A stretch of DNA of 64,000 nucleotides, from contig NZ_JAPUBN010000021.1 in the NCBI RefSeq assembly GCF_026966905.1, positions 1 through 64,000 on the forward strand. Direction: 5' to 3'. This DNA comes from Marinomonas phaeophyticola. Its GTDB lineage: Bacteria > Pseudomonadota > Gammaproteobacteria > Pseudomonadales > Marinomonadaceae. Made by a program: the position numbers and the translations under genes. Below, piece by piece: positions 1 through 9,249 of this stretch. The notes beneath the pieces are model-generated. The model did no database searches, was not told where the DNA came from, and saw only the letters and a list, made by a program, of their open reading frames with translations. The number at the start of each line of letters is the position of its first letter. Position 1 is the first letter of the stretch.

Positions 1-332
1 ATATTTAATACTTCATCGGGATACAGTAAATCCGGAATTTTTTGCGTCTTGTTAGAATGTGGTAAAGCCATCTGGCCTAACGGCTTATTCAAAACATGAC
101 GATAAAGAAAGTTAAGCGCATGCAAGGCTTGACGGCAACTGGACCATGACCAATGACGATCACGAATAAGGTAAAGTAAATAACTTTGAATTTCTGTATC
201 ACTGAGCACATCAGGGGATAGATGAAAATACTTAGCGACTTCTTTTAGCTGATATAGATAAGATTTTTGAGTGGCGGCTGAGAGGCCTTGCAATGTCATC
301 TGATCAATGACTTTTTGACGTAATGGGGTCAT
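1..332 (-). CDS. Tyrosine recombinase (integrase) of a mobile element, 5' part only
   Basis: This partial gene starts at an ATG at 332-330 behind a GGAGGA ribosome binding site and runs off the left edge after about 110 codons. The visible part opens MTPLRQKVIDQMTLQGLS and continues as an all-helical N-terminal SAM-like core-binding domain (QKSYLYQLKEVAKYF, then SYLLYLIRDR), followed by the usual linker ending IPDLLYPDEVLN. The catalytic domain with its R-H-R-Y residues lies outside the window. Short integrases with this opening are commonly found beside IS91-family (HUH/Y1) transposases, so I infer a left-lying IS91-type element. That the family is tyrosine recombinase is fairly sure; the IS91 link is inference. 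Confidence 0.75.
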   Translation of the reverse strand, partial: MTPLRQKVIDQMTLQGLSAATQKSYLYQLKEVAKYFHLSPDVLSDTEIQSYLLYLIRDRHWSWSSCRQALHALNFLYRHVLNKPLGQMALPHSNKTQKIPDLLYPDEVLN

Positions 333-851
333 CACTGAATCCTCCAATTATGAATAGAGAATTAAGTTTGGTAACGAATCATAAAATTAGAAAGGAAACA
401 ATGAACCGCTCCGCGAAGCGGCTTAGTTCAACATTTTTAATAATGCGCACGCTCATTTAGACAATTTGGAAAACCTCTGAAAAACTTTATAAGCAATTGA
501 ATATTATGACTTTTATAAAATTATTCACAAAATCCAAAACTGGAAAAACGAGCGTGCGTGTTTACCCATTTATCCACGGCCTGTTATTTCTGCTGAGGAT
601 ATTATTATCCATTGATACTAAAAGACTTTCTTAATTCTTGCTAGTACAAAACGCGCGAAATTAAGTTTTTTAAAATGGCTAAACGCGCAAGACTGTGACT
701 GGCTAGAAAATAAACTGTATGGGTGTACAGAGTAATTGAAATTATGCACAGGGCTCTGTGGTTGGTTTTTTTATGTTTCAAGAGAGTTTGGCGGGTTTAG
801 ATGGTTTTGTCGGCCTGAAGGCGCGACAGTTTTTGATTAATGTAATAAAAA
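333..851. other. Gene-free stretch between the integrase and cydC
   Basis: No convincing reading frame lies here. It holds a GC-rich stem-loop at 402-430, an imperfect 13-bp inverted repeat (445-457 against 547-559), a terminator-like hairpin with CACAG/CTGTG arms at 747-760 followed on the plus strand by a T-run to 772, and a GC-rich hairpin at about 809-828. The left part is probably the end of the mobile element. The right part is the 3' flank of the cyd operon, in which I see no clear terminator for cydC on the minus strand. Confidence 0.5.
402..430. repeat. Stem-loop at the probable end of the mobile element
   Basis: Arms TGAA-CCGCT and AGCGG-(cttag)-TTCA enclose a CCGCGA loop, about 70 bases upstream of the integrase start. 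Subterminal palindromes of this kind mark the ends of IS91-type elements, but a simple transcription terminator would look similar. The exact element boundary cannot be fixed without an empty-site sequence. Confidence 0.4.
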
Positions 852-2501
852 TCAGAGTGTTATCTTGCGTGATTGGTTTCCTAAAGGGCTGCTGACATGG
901 CTGACTAAGAGTAACATGTTTGGTTTGTATGGCCCTTGTAGTGACTCACATATTTTTTCAATGGTGTGCGTGTCTAAGCCGTCAAAAGGTTCGTCTAAGA
1001 GCAGAATAGGGGCTTGTCTTAATAACAGTCTGGCTAGGGCGAGGCGTTTTCGTTGACCGCCGGACAGGTTGCGTCCTTGTGAACTTAGCAGTGTGTTTAG
1101 CCCATTGGGTAAGGCGCGTGCCCAGTCGCCGAGGGAAACGGCGTCTAATACAGACCACAGTGATTCGGTTGTGGCGTTGGGGTTGCCAAGGCGCAAATTA
1201 GCCTCAATGCTTTGTTGGAAAACATAAGGTGATTGAGGTAAATAACTTAATTGCGCTTGATAAGACGGGTTGTTGTACAGTTCACAGGTTTGGTTATTTA
1301 TTAAGGCGTTTCCGGATGATAAGCAATCGCCCGCCATGGCCGCGAGTAGAGTGGATTTACCGGCACCGCTGGCACCACCAATCCAGATAGAATCTCCCGT
1401 TTGAATATCAAGATCAATCGGGGCGTTTCCCATGCCACTGGCTGCGTGGAAACCTCGCCATGTTCTAAATTGCATCTGTTGAATGGGGGCGATGGTCTTT
1501 TTGTCCTGTATGGAAGGGTCTGGTTGCAGCTGGTTTAAACGGCGTAATCCTACTTGCGATTGACCTTGCGCGACAAAGGATTGAGCGAGGGGCAATACCA
1601 GTTCGTTCACGGCCAATAAAGACAGGGTAAAACCAACCACCCAGGTGCCTTGAACGTCTGCTAATAATCCCCAGCGGCCAGTGTCGGCTTGGTACTCTCC
1701 GACCATAAAGAGGCTCACGGCTAATAATGCTATGGTGACGCCGTAGCAACCTAGCCGTCCTAAACTGATGGCGTTTTGGATACGGATTTCGGTTTGGCGT
1801 TGTCGTTCATCAAGCTGTTTTAATCGCTGAGCGTACGTCTGCCAGTGACCGCGAATGGTTAGGGTGATCAGCGCGGAAAAAACACTGATAAAACGGCTCC
1901 GACGATGCACACCAAGAATCTGTCCAACGTGTACAGCATGACTGGCAAACTGGCCACAAACATAAGGGACAAGTAGCAAATGGAGTAGGGCGGCAATTGA
2001 TAGAGGCCAGAGTAAGGTAGGTAGAATGATATAGGCTAAAAGAGAAACGGCTCCATAGGATAAAAGTGCATAAAGCCAAGGTAAAAAAACGACTAAGGGC
2101 CAACGAATGATCTGATCAAGGTCGCTGACCAAACGTTGTAATAAATCTCCACGGCTTTGTTGATGGAGGTTTGCTGGGTTCTGCGCTACTCGCTGATCCC
2201 AAACCCAGAGTCTAAGAGTGCGTAATAAACTCAGCAAATGGTTATGGGCGGTCACTTGTTCACCGTAACGACCTGCAGTACGCAAAATGGCCATTAAACG
2301 CACAATGGCTCCTGGCGTTAAGTAGTTAAAGGCTAATCCTACCCCCATGGCAGTGGCTAAGCCTGTTGCTGAAATAAACCAACCAGAAATGCCTAACAAG
2401 GCCACACCCGCTAAGCTGGAGATGACCCCTAAGACAATAGGAATGGCAAAGTACCAAGGGTTAGCCAACAGAAGTCGCTTTAGGGATAACTTTTTACTCA
2501 T
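852..2501 (-). CDS. cydC: CydC, heterodimeric ABC exporter subunit for cytochrome bd assembly
   Basis: 549 residues. The N-terminal half holds the six-helix transmembrane domain (first helices near residues 17-50). The C-terminal ATPase has a Walker A GGASGAGKS near 375-383, signature LSGGQ near 479 and Walker B ILLLDEP near 499. CydDC exports reductant (glutathione/cysteine) or handles haem in the inner membrane and is needed to mature cytochrome bd. The ATG overlaps the end of cydD by 8 bases, so the two are translationally coupled. It is the last gene of cydABXDC. CydC and CydD were told apart by order and by the long hydrophilic CydD N-terminus. Confidence 0.95.
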   Translation of the reverse strand: MSKKLSLKRLLLANPWYFAIPIVLGVISSLAGVALLGISGWFISATGLATAMGVGLAFNYLTPGAIVRLMAILRTAGRYGEQVTAHNHLLSLLRTLRLWVWDQRVAQNPANLHQQSRGDLLQRLVSDLDQIIRWPLVVFLPWLYALLSYGAVSLLAYIILPTLLWPLSIAALLHLLLVPYVCGQFASHAVHVGQILGVHRRSRFISVFSALITLTIRGHWQTYAQRLKQLDERQRQTEIRIQNAISLGRLGCYGVTIALLAVSLFMVGEYQADTGRWGLLADVQGTWVVGFTLSLLAVNELVLPLAQSFVAQGQSQVGLRRLNQLQPDPSIQDKKTIAPIQQMQFRTWRGFHAASGMGNAPIDLDIQTGDSIWIGGASGAGKSTLLAAMAGDCLSSGNALINNQTCELYNNPSYQAQLSYLPQSPYVFQQSIEANLRLGNPNATTESLWSVLDAVSLGDWARALPNGLNTLLSSQGRNLSGGQRKRLALARLLLRQAPILLLDEPFDGLDTHTIEKICESLQGPYKPNMLLLVSHVSSPLGNQSRKITL

Positions 2502-4284
2502 GTAACCCCCTTTTAGTCAGCACCCAATGTTTGTCTGCCCAGAGAATTGGGTGAGTGTCATGACTGACAATCAGTAAGGTTTTCCCTTTTGAGGCTTGCT
2601 CTAGCGTGGTCAGTACCGCTTGAGCTGTTTCGTTATCAAGACCAGAGCAAGGTTCATCTAGTAACCACACATCGGCGTTAGACAATAAAGCTCGAGCAAT
2701 GGAAAGTCGTTGCATTTGACCACCTGACAGCCCCGAGCCTAACTCTGTTAACTTAGTGTCGAGGCCATCAGGTAGTGCTTGAATAAATGCATCGCATTGG
2801 CTTTTTATTAGAGCCGTCTGAATGGCTTGTTCGCTCGGTGGTGTGATCCCGAGTAATACGTTACGGCGAATACTGCCATTGACCCATTCTGGTGTTTGCG
2901 GTAACCAAGCGAGGTTCTTCCGCCAATTGCTCAAGTTGAGATGGCGAAAGGGTTGGCCATTGATGAGGCATTGCCCTTGATAGTTTTCCTCAAATCCTAG
3001 TAATAGATGCAATAAGCTGGATTTCCCTACGCCAGATTCACCACTTATCCAAATACGTTCACCTTGGGATACATGTGCGTTGATAGGAGCCAGTCGATAG
3101 CGACCCTCTTCAAACCAACTGAGGTCCTTAAAGCGCAAAAGAGCTTGGCCATCGATAGCGTAGTAATACGCTGTTTCTGAGGGGGGTTGTGTTTCCGTTT
3201 CAGTAGTGGATGTCTTTTTTTGTGTTTGAAGGTGCGGACTCTGTATCGGTGCGTTCATTATTTCTAACAAATCGGTGGCGGCCGCTTCGGCTTTTTGTTT
3301 TGCGTGATAGTCGTTGCCTAATTGTCGTAAAGGTAAGTAAAACTCAGGCGCCAATAACAAAAGAAACATAGCTTGAGTGAGTGTGACGGGTGAACTGCCG
3401 ACTTGCCATGGGAGGATCTCCAGTAGCCCAAGGCCAAGATAAAGGGCTATCATAGCAATCGACAAGGATGCAAAAAGCTCAAGGGTGGCGGTAGATAAAA
3501 AGGCCAGGGCTAAGACACCCATAGTCGTTTTTTGGTAGGCCGTAGCGCTGTCTGATAAACGGTCTCTTGCTTCACGGGTTCGGCCAAGACGTTTTAATTC
3601 AGCTAACCCTTGGCTCAGGTCCATAAACTGATTGGATAACATGGCTAACACATTAAATTGACGACGGTTTGCTTGCGCGGCTTTATGACCAACAAAAATC
3701 ATAAAGAGAATGACTAAGGGGGCCGTCAGCATGAAAATAAAAAAAGTGATCCAAGAAACAGACATTACAGACAATAGAATTACTGAGGGAATGAGTGCCA
3801 CCATAAACACCTGGGGTTTATAGCGACTAAAATAGTCATCGAGTGCATCGACTTGCTCATAAACACGGGTAGAAAGCGCCGCATCTTCGTCGATTATTAA
3901 GCGGGCAGGCCCAAGTTTAGTCAGGTGCGACAACAGCTTACGACGTAAATCATAACGTATAGCGCGACTTGCATCGGCACAAATGCGTTCTCGTGCGAAA
4001 TTGGCGAAGGCTCGCATTAATAGCGCCAATAAACCAATAACCAGATAAGACAGGGAAAAAGACTGATGCAAGGCCATCTCAGAAAATACATTCGCCAGTG
4101 CCCAAGCCTGAACGACTAAAGACACGGCGAACACGACACCAACCGCTTGAGCAGAATGGTACTTTACAGATTGAAGGTTAGCTAACTCACCTAAAAAAAG
4201 CGCCTCCAGCGTCTTAACTCGACTCGACACGGCGGCCTGCTTTTTTTTCAATGTCTGCTGTTGCACTTTTTCCAGTCTCGACAT
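2494..4284 (-). CDS. cydD: CydD, heterodimeric ABC exporter subunit for cytochrome bd assembly
   Basis: 596 residues, close to the 588 of E. coli CydD. After a charged N-terminus come the membrane helices (about 46-70, 80-95, 160-200, 255-290), then the ATPase with Walker A GESGVGKSS near 415, LSGGQ near 519 and Walker B DVWLLDEP near 538. A Ser/Thr/Gln-rich linker near 350-372 (TQKKTSTTETETQPPSE) joins the two halves and looks like a lineage-specific insertion. It partners CydC. The start lies 3 bases after the cydX stop, so cydX and cydD are probably co-translated. Confidence 0.95.
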   Translation of the reverse strand: MSRLEKVQQQTLKKKQAAVSSRVKTLEALFLGELANLQSVKYHSAQAVGVVFAVSLVVQAWALANVFSEMALHQSFSLSYLVIGLLALLMRAFANFARERICADASRAIRYDLRRKLLSHLTKLGPARLIIDEDAALSTRVYEQVDALDDYFSRYKPQVFMVALIPSVILLSVMSVSWITFFIFMLTAPLVILFMIFVGHKAAQANRRQFNVLAMLSNQFMDLSQGLAELKRLGRTREARDRLSDSATAYQKTTMGVLALAFLSTATLELFASLSIAMIALYLGLGLLEILPWQVGSSPVTLTQAMFLLLLAPEFYLPLRQLGNDYHAKQKAEAAATDLLEIMNAPIQSPHLQTQKKTSTTETETQPPSETAYYYAIDGQALLRFKDLSWFEEGRYRLAPINAHVSQGERIWISGESGVGKSSLLHLLLGFEENYQGQCLINGQPFRHLNLSNWRKNLAWLPQTPEWVNGSIRRNVLLGITPPSEQAIQTALIKSQCDAFIQALPDGLDTKLTELGSGLSGGQMQRLSIARALLSNADVWLLDEPCSGLDNETAQAVLTTLEQASKGKTLLIVSHDTHPILWADKHWVLTKRGLHE

Positions 4285-4287
4285 CGT

Positions 4288-4398
4288 TTACAACTGTTCT
4301 TCTTCGCCTTCGTAGCCACTAAACTCTAGCCAAATTGCATTAATGATGCCAAATGAACAGGCCAATAAAATGCCTAGAATCCAAGCAAAATACCACAT
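4288..4398 (-). CDS. cydX: CydX, small membrane subunit of cytochrome bd oxidase
   Basis: A 36-codon gene that standard length cut-offs miss. The peptide begins MWYFAWILGILLACSFG and continues to IWLEFSGYEGEEEQL: one transmembrane helix and an acidic tail. It matches the CydX/YbgT family (MWYFAW start, conserved Trp and Glu after the helix). A strong GGAGGG ribosome binding site sits 7 bases upstream of the ATG. It lies between cydB and cydD. CydX stabilises the haem site of CydAB in the inner membrane. Confidence 0.93.
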   Translation of the reverse strand: MWYFAWILGILLACSFGIINAIWLEFSGYEGEEEQL

Positions 4399-4411
4399 AA
4401 TTTACCCTCCA

Positions 4412-4436
4412 AGGTGAGGTGAAATGCACCTCACCT
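4412..4436 (-). promoter_or_regulatory. Perfect stem-loop between cydB and cydX
   Basis: A 10-bp perfect inverted repeat (AGGTGAGGTG, AAATG loop, CACCTCACCT) lies 5 bases ahead of the cydX ribosome binding site in the mRNA. No T-run follows, so it is not a Rho-independent terminator. A role in mRNA processing or stability, separating cydAB from cydXDC levels, is inferred. Confidence 0.6.
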
Positions 4437-4468
4437 GTTTATGTTAATCGTATTGATAGTTTACATTT

Positions 4469-5605
4469 TTAATAAAGCGAATGACTGTTATCTTCAATGT
4501 GTTTTTTGCTCAAACGACCAGACATTACGTAGTAACTCCATAAGGTATAGGTCAGAACAATGGGCACAAAAATACAAACAACGACAAACATAATCATCAT
4601 TGTGTTATAGCTTGATGTCGCATCCCACATAGTTAAACTCATGCTAGGATAACTGGAAGAAGGCATTAAGAAAGGAAACATGGAACCGCCAGCGGTCACA
4701 ATAATACCGATAATACCTAGGGATGACGCCAAGAAAGACAGTGCGCCTTTTTTCATCAAACCAGCTAAAGCCGCACAGAGCATGCCGGCAATGCCAAGAA
4801 CCGGAGCCAGAATCAGTACTGGGTACTTATCGTAGTTTGCTAGCCAGGCACCAGACTGTATTTCGACGGTTTTCATCAAAGGAGTTATGGCTTGGTTACC
4901 ATCAATCACACTGGTAAGCACGTACCCATCGATGCCGTAAGCCAGCCACATCCCTGCAATGATGAACAAAACGGCTGCAAGCGAACCCGTTACCGCAGTA
5001 GCAAGAGAGGCTTTACGATGCAACTCATCATCGGTCTTCATCTGTAACCAAGCCCCACCTTGTGTCATGAGCATCATCAAGCTAATCAGACCACAAAGAA
5101 TGCCAAAAGGGTTCAGTAAACCAAAGAAAGAACCCGTATAAGTGGAACGCAAATATTGATCGAACTCAAAAGGGACCCCTTGTAATAGATTGCCAAACGC
5201 CACACCGAAAATGATCGGAGGCACGGCCGAACCAAAGACTATCCCCCAGTCCCAGCTATTACGCCATTTTGAATTTTCTAACTTAGAGCGGTAATCAAAC
5301 CCGATTGGTCGAAAGAAAAGGGCCGCTAACACCAGCATCATAGCGAAATAAAAACCAGAAAATGAGGTGGCGTACACCACTGGCCAAGCGGCAAATAAGG
5401 CGCCACCAGCCGTAATGAACCACACCTGGTTACCGTCCCAATGGGGAGCGATTGAATTGATCATGATTCGGCGTTCGGAATCTGTGCTACCAATGATTTT
5501 TAGTAAGCTACCAACGCCCATATCAAATCCGTCTGTAACAGCAAACCCGATCAGTAAGACACCGATCAACCCCCACCAAATGACTTTTAATGATTCGTAA
5601 TCCAT
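4469..5605 (-). CDS. cydB: Cytochrome bd ubiquinol oxidase subunit II
   Basis: 378 residues, against 379 in E. coli. A polytopic membrane protein starting MDYESLKVIWWGLIGVLL, with the typical MNSIAPHWDGNQVW loop near residue 48 and conserved FFRPIGFDYRSK near 96. CydB is the structural partner of CydA in the quinol oxidase that reduces O2 to water at low oxygen. The start lies one base after the cydA stop. No truncation is visible. Confidence 0.97.
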   Translation of the reverse strand: MDYESLKVIWWGLIGVLLIGFAVTDGFDMGVGSLLKIIGSTDSERRIMINSIAPHWDGNQVWFITAGGALFAAWPVVYATSFSGFYFAMMLVLAALFFRPIGFDYRSKLENSKWRNSWDWGIVFGSAVPPIIFGVAFGNLLQGVPFEFDQYLRSTYTGSFFGLLNPFGILCGLISLMMLMTQGGAWLQMKTDDELHRKASLATAVTGSLAAVLFIIAGMWLAYGIDGYVLTSVIDGNQAITPLMKTVEIQSGAWLANYDKYPVLILAPVLGIAGMLCAALAGLMKKGALSFLASSLGIIGIIVTAGGSMFPFLMPSSSYPSMSLTMWDATSSYNTMMIMFVVVCIFVPIVLTYTLWSYYVMSGRLSKKHIEDNSHSLY

Positions 5606-5606
5606 C

Positions 5607-7181
5607 TTATACCTCCTGCTTTAGCTGAGCGGCTTCTTGTTCAAGTGCATAACGACCTGTGTGCAAACTGGATGGGCCTTGTTTAGCAAAGCGAATCATC
5701 AAGTACATCTCGGCGATTAAAAACACTGTATACAAGGCGGTGAACCCTATAATAGTGATCCAGATCTCCGTTTCAGTTAAGCTAGATACGGCAACGTGTA
5801 CGGGTAAAATTTCACCGATGGCCCAAGGTTGACGACCGTATTCTGCGATGAACCAGCCTAATTCACAGGCGATCCATGGTAAGGGTAAGCACAAGATAAT
5901 GAATTTTAAAAAGAGAGGGTTCTTACCTATTCTTCGACGTGCATTCTGATAAAACGCCGCGGCAAAGACAACGAGCATAATAAAGCCACAGGCAACCATA
6001 ATACGAAAAGCAAAGAATAAGGGGGCGACACGAGGGATAGAATAATCGACTGCCATATCAATATCGGCCGCAGACACGTTGTTGATATCTTCGTTAAATG
6101 CCGTCACCAGTAGGCCATAGCCAAGGTCACCTTTGACTTTCTCAAAATTGTCTTTAATAAGAGGGTCTGTTGATCCGTTGCGCAACTCTTCAAGCAATTG
6201 ATTCGCATAAATGCCATTGATAATACGTTGGCGGTTATGCTCTTTTAGGTCTTTGATCCCAGTCACTTCTTCATCGAATGATCGCGTGGCAATGATGCCC
6301 ATTAACCCCGGAATCTTGAGCGCAAACTCCGTTTCTTCAAGTTCTTGATTAGGGAAACCTATGATGGTGAAATCGGCGGGAGCGGCTTGTGTTTCCCACT
6401 CGGCTTCAATAGACGCCAATTTTACTTTTTGGACTTCACCTAATTCATAACCAGATTCATCTCCTAGAATGATGACACTCAATACGGAGGCCAAACCAAA
6501 AGCCGATGCAATGGCAAAGGAGCGACGAGCAAATGCAAGATCACGGCCTTTGAGTAGGTAATAGCTAGAGATAACCAAGACGAACATCGCCCCAGTGGTA
6601 TAGCCTGCAGAAACCGTATGTACGAATTTAACCTGAGCGACTGGGTTTAATAGGAGGGCGCCAAAATCGACTAACTCCATACGCATGGTTTCATAGTTAA
6701 ACTCTGAACCGACAGGGTTTTGCATCCAGCCATTGGCAATTAGAATCCATAAAGCGGATAAGTTAGAGCCAAGTGCGACCCCCCATGTAACCATTAAGTG
6801 TTTGACTTTACTTAAACGGTCCCAGCCAAAGAAGAATAAACCAACCAAGGTTGATTCTAAGAAGAAAGCCATTAACCCTTCAATGGCTAAAGGGGCGCCA
6901 AAAATATCGCCAACGTAGTGAGAATAATATGACCAGTTGGTTCCGAATTGGAACTCCATAGTCAGACCTGTGGTCACTCCTAAAGCAAAGTTAATACCAA
7001 ACAATTTACCCCAAAATTTCACCATGTCTTTGTAGACTTGCTTGCCGGTAATCACGTAAACCGATTCCATGATGGCCAGCAAGAAAGCTAACCCTAATGT
7101 CAAAGGGACGAACAAGAAGTGGTACAAAACAGTGAGAGCAAATTGAAACCGTGATAACTCCACTACAGCTTCGTTAATCAT
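5607..7181 (-). CDS. cydA: Cytochrome bd ubiquinol oxidase subunit I
   Basis: 524 residues from the ATG at 7181 ([17 protein letters not shown]). An ATG five codons further upstream (7196) is possible, but the alignment with E. coli CydA starts at [11 protein letters not shown]. Visible landmarks are the haem b595 His in [13 protein letters not shown], the [20 protein letters not shown] block, the long Q-loop with GDESGYELG, and FRIMVACGF with the haem b558 Met. It oxidises ubiquinol and carries the three haems. The Q-loop length is the long (L) type. First gene of the operon. Confidence 0.97.
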   Translation of the reverse strand: MINEAVVELSRFQFALTVLYHFLFVPLTLGLAFLLAIMESVYVITGKQVYKDMVKFWGKLFGINFALGVTTGLTMEFQFGTNWSYYSHYVGDIFGAPLAIEGLMAFFLESTLVGLFFFGWDRLSKVKHLMVTWGVALGSNLSALWILIANGWMQNPVGSEFNYETMRMELVDFGALLLNPVAQVKFVHTVSAGYTTGAMFVLVISSYYLLKGRDLAFARRSFAIASAFGLASVLSVIILGDESGYELGEVQKVKLASIEAEWETQAAPADFTIIGFPNQELEETEFALKIPGLMGIIATRSFDEEVTGIKDLKEHNRQRIINGIYANQLLEELRNGSTDPLIKDNFEKVKGDLGYGLLVTAFNEDINNVSAADIDMAVDYSIPRVAPLFFAFRIMVACGFIMLVVFAAAFYQNARRRIGKNPLFLKFIILCLPLPWIACELGWFIAEYGRQPWAIGEILPVHVAVSSLTETEIWITIIGFTALYTVFLIAEMYLMIRFAKQGPSSLHTGRYALEQEAAQLKQEV

Positions 7182-7294
7182 ATGACTTCTACCCATTCAT
7201 TTGATTGAGATTAAGGCGCTTGTAGATGTTTTTTGGAGAAATTCTTATTATCCACGCCCACCGAAGCCCTAAATCATTTTCAGGGCTTACTATA

Positions 7295-7343
7295 AGGTAA
7301 AATTATAAGTCTAGGCCTTATTTGAAACATTGCGATAGATCAA
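7295..7343 (-). promoter_or_regulatory. Predicted FNR/Anr-activated class II promoter of cydABXDC
   Basis: On the minus strand TTGATCTATCGCAA (7343-7330) matches the FNR/Anr box TTGAT-N4-ATCAA at 8 of 10 positions, with a perfect left half. A perfect -10 hexamer TATAAT lies at 7307-7302, predicting transcription from about 7295. The box centre (7336.5) then falls at -41.5, the class II activator position. This fits low-oxygen induction of cytochrome bd. The site and spacing are seen; the function is inferred. Confidence 0.6.
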
Positions 7344-7434
7344 TATAAAAAGTGAGAACAGAAGAAATGTCTAAAGAAAGTAGCTGCGAAAAGCAGGTTG
7401 TGTGAGGATATTTGAATCTGGTATTTGAGGTTAT

Positions 7435-7468
7435 AAAAAAAGCCAAAGGCAGGGGACCTTTGGCTTTT
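7435..7468 (-). terminator. Rho-independent terminator after aldB
   Basis: Stem AGCCAAAGG (7441-7449) / CCTTTGGCT (7457-7465) with loop CAGGGGA. On the minus strand it is followed by a run of six T (7440-7435). The shorter T-run on the plus side means it might work weakly in both directions. Confidence 0.85.
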
Positions 7469-7528
7469 GGTTGGATGTTATTTGTTCATTATAACCATCT
7501 GAAATTCTAGTGGTTATGGGTTACTGAA

Positions 7529-9046
7529 CTAAAAGAATCCCAACGGATTGATATCATAGCTAACCAATAGATTCTTAGTTTGTTGATAATGCTCAAGCGC
7601 AATTTTATGGGTTTCACGGCCAACACCGGATTTTTTATACCCACCAAAAGCAGAGTGTGCTGGGTATTGATGATAGCAATTCATCCACACGCGCCCGGCT
7701 TCTAAGTTACGACCCATACGATAGGCTAGGTTAGTGTCTCTTGTCCAAAGGCCCGCCCCCAGACCAAATTCACTGTCGTTTGCAAGGGCCAATGCTTCCG
7801 CTTCATCTTTAAACGTTGTGACACTGACAACCGGACCGAAGATTTCTTCCTGGAAAATACGCATGTCATTTGATCCTTTAAACAGCGTCGGTTGTACATA
7901 GAAGCCGCCATCTAACCCCTCGACCTGGGCGATTTCACCGCCAATTAAGAGTTCTGCACCTTCTTCTTTACCAATATCAATGTAGCTTAGTATCTTTTCA
8001 AATTGCTGTTTTGACGCTTGAGCGCCGACTTGCGTTTCGGTGTCTAGTGGATCGCCTCGTTTGATGGTTTTGGTCCGTTCAATCACGAGAGCCATAAATT
8101 CGTCGTAGATGGACTCATGAACCAAAGCACGGGATGGGCAAGTACAGACTTCACCTTGGTTGAAAAAGGCCAGTACGAGTCCTTCAACGCATTTACTGAC
8201 AAATTCTTTTTCTTGTTGCATCACATCTGCAAAATAGATGTTAGGGGACTTACCGCCGAGTTCAACTGTGGAAGGAATAATATTTTCAGCCGCACATTTT
8301 AAAATATGAGCGCCAACAGGAGTTGATCCGGTAAAGGCGATTTTCGCTATGCGCTTACTGGTAGCAAGGGCTTCACCCGCTTCTTTACCGAAACCGTTCA
8401 CAATATTCAGAACACCGGCTGGTAGAAGATCTTGGATGACTTTAATCATTTCTAATATGGATGCGGGCGTTTGTTCAGCGGGTTTTAATACAACGCAATT
8501 CCCCCCAGCTAAGGCCGGTGCTAATTTCCATGCGGCCATTAAAATAGGGAAGTTCCAAGGGATAATTTGACCAACCACGCCTAATGGCTCATGGAAATGG
8601 TAAGCGACTGTGTGTTCATCTAGCTCGGCTGCTGAGCCTTCTTGAGCTCTTAGGCAACCGGCGAAATATCTAAAATGGTCTACCGCTAATGGAATATCGG
8701 CATTAAGCGTTTCGCGAACGGCTTTACCATTGTCCCATGTTTCTGCCACGGCTAATGCTTCAAGATTCTGTTCTATGCGATCAGCTATTTTTAATAAAAG
8801 GTTTGAGCGAGCGGCGACGGATGTTTTTCCCCATGCTTCACGAGCGGCATGAGCGGCATCCAAGGCGAGATTAATATCTTCTTCAGTGGAACGAGGGATG
8901 CGACAAAATACTTCACCATTAACGGGGCTGACATTATCAAAGTATTGGCCTTTCACTGGAGCCACCCATTCGCCACCAATAAAATTTCCATATTCTTCTT
9001 GAAAAGAAATCAAACTACCTTCAGTACCTGGTTTTGCATAAATCAT
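7529..9046 (-). CDS. aldB: NAD(P)-dependent aldehyde dehydrogenase, AldB/ExaC type
   Basis: 505 residues, very close to E. coli AldB and Pseudomonas ExaC over its whole length, including the [16 protein letters not shown] start (here [12 protein letters not shown]), [11 protein letters not shown] near 160, ELGGKSPNI near 260, the catalytic cysteine in [12 protein letters not shown] near 300, and the C-terminal [12 protein letters not shown]. It oxidises acetaldehyde or similar short aldehydes to acids in the cytosol. The divergent AraC-family gene and the tandem operator repeat between them suggest substrate-induced control. A terminator follows. The exact substrate is inferred from the family. 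Confidence 0.92.
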   Translation of the reverse strand: MIYAKPGTEGSLISFQEEYGNFIGGEWVAPVKGQYFDNVSPVNGEVFCRIPRSTEEDINLALDAAHAAREAWGKTSVAARSNLLLKIADRIEQNLEALAVAETWDNGKAVRETLNADIPLAVDHFRYFAGCLRAQEGSAAELDEHTVAYHFHEPLGVVGQIIPWNFPILMAAWKLAPALAGGNCVVLKPAEQTPASILEMIKVIQDLLPAGVLNIVNGFGKEAGEALATSKRIAKIAFTGSTPVGAHILKCAAENIIPSTVELGGKSPNIYFADVMQQEKEFVSKCVEGLVLAFFNQGEVCTCPSRALVHESIYDEFMALVIERTKTIKRGDPLDTETQVGAQASKQQFEKILSYIDIGKEEGAELLIGGEIAQVEGLDGGFYVQPTLFKGSNDMRIFQEEIFGPVVSVTTFKDEAEALALANDSEFGLGAGLWTRDTNLAYRMGRNLEAGRVWMNCYHQYPAHSAFGGYKKSGVGRETHKIALEHYQQTKNLLVSYDINPLGFF

Positions 9047-9121
9047 AACGCTTCTCCATTATTGTTTTTATTTGAGAGGTTAACCTCTGTCTACACTGTA
9101 TAAATAACGGTAAAGAAAGAC

Positions 9122-9163
9122 TTGTCTGTCAGTCCATGATATTTGTCTGACTATCCAGTATTT
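9122..9163. promoter_or_regulatory. 21-bp tandem direct repeat, probable AraC-family operator
   Basis: TTGTCTG occurs at 9122 and again at 9143, exactly 21 bp apart. The two 21-bp units match at 15 positions (TTGTCTGnCnnTCCAnnATnT pattern). AraC-family monomers bind directly repeated sites two helical turns apart, so this is the likely binding site of the regulator encoded from 9250, controlling aldB, itself, or both. Confidence 0.6.
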
Positions 9164-9249
9164 GTGTTGACCAAAGACGCTCTAAGAGTGATTATAAAAA
9201 CAGCATTACCTGCATCACCCTAAACAAAAACGATAAAAGAGGTGTGAAA

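Larger units (their letters stand above)
7182..7528. other. Intergenic region between aldB and cydA
   Basis: This gap holds the aldB terminator (7435-7468), the predicted FNR/Anr-dependent cydA promoter (7295-7343) and a leader hairpin in the cydA 5' UTR (AAGCCCT at 7264-7270 pairing with AGGGCTT at 7282-7288). The cydA leader would be about 115 bases. No reading frame of note was seen. Confidence 0.6.

Noticed and set aside
402-460. Integron attC-like site
   Set aside because: The stem lacks the paired R and L boxes with the GTTRRRY core, so an IS or terminator structure fits better.
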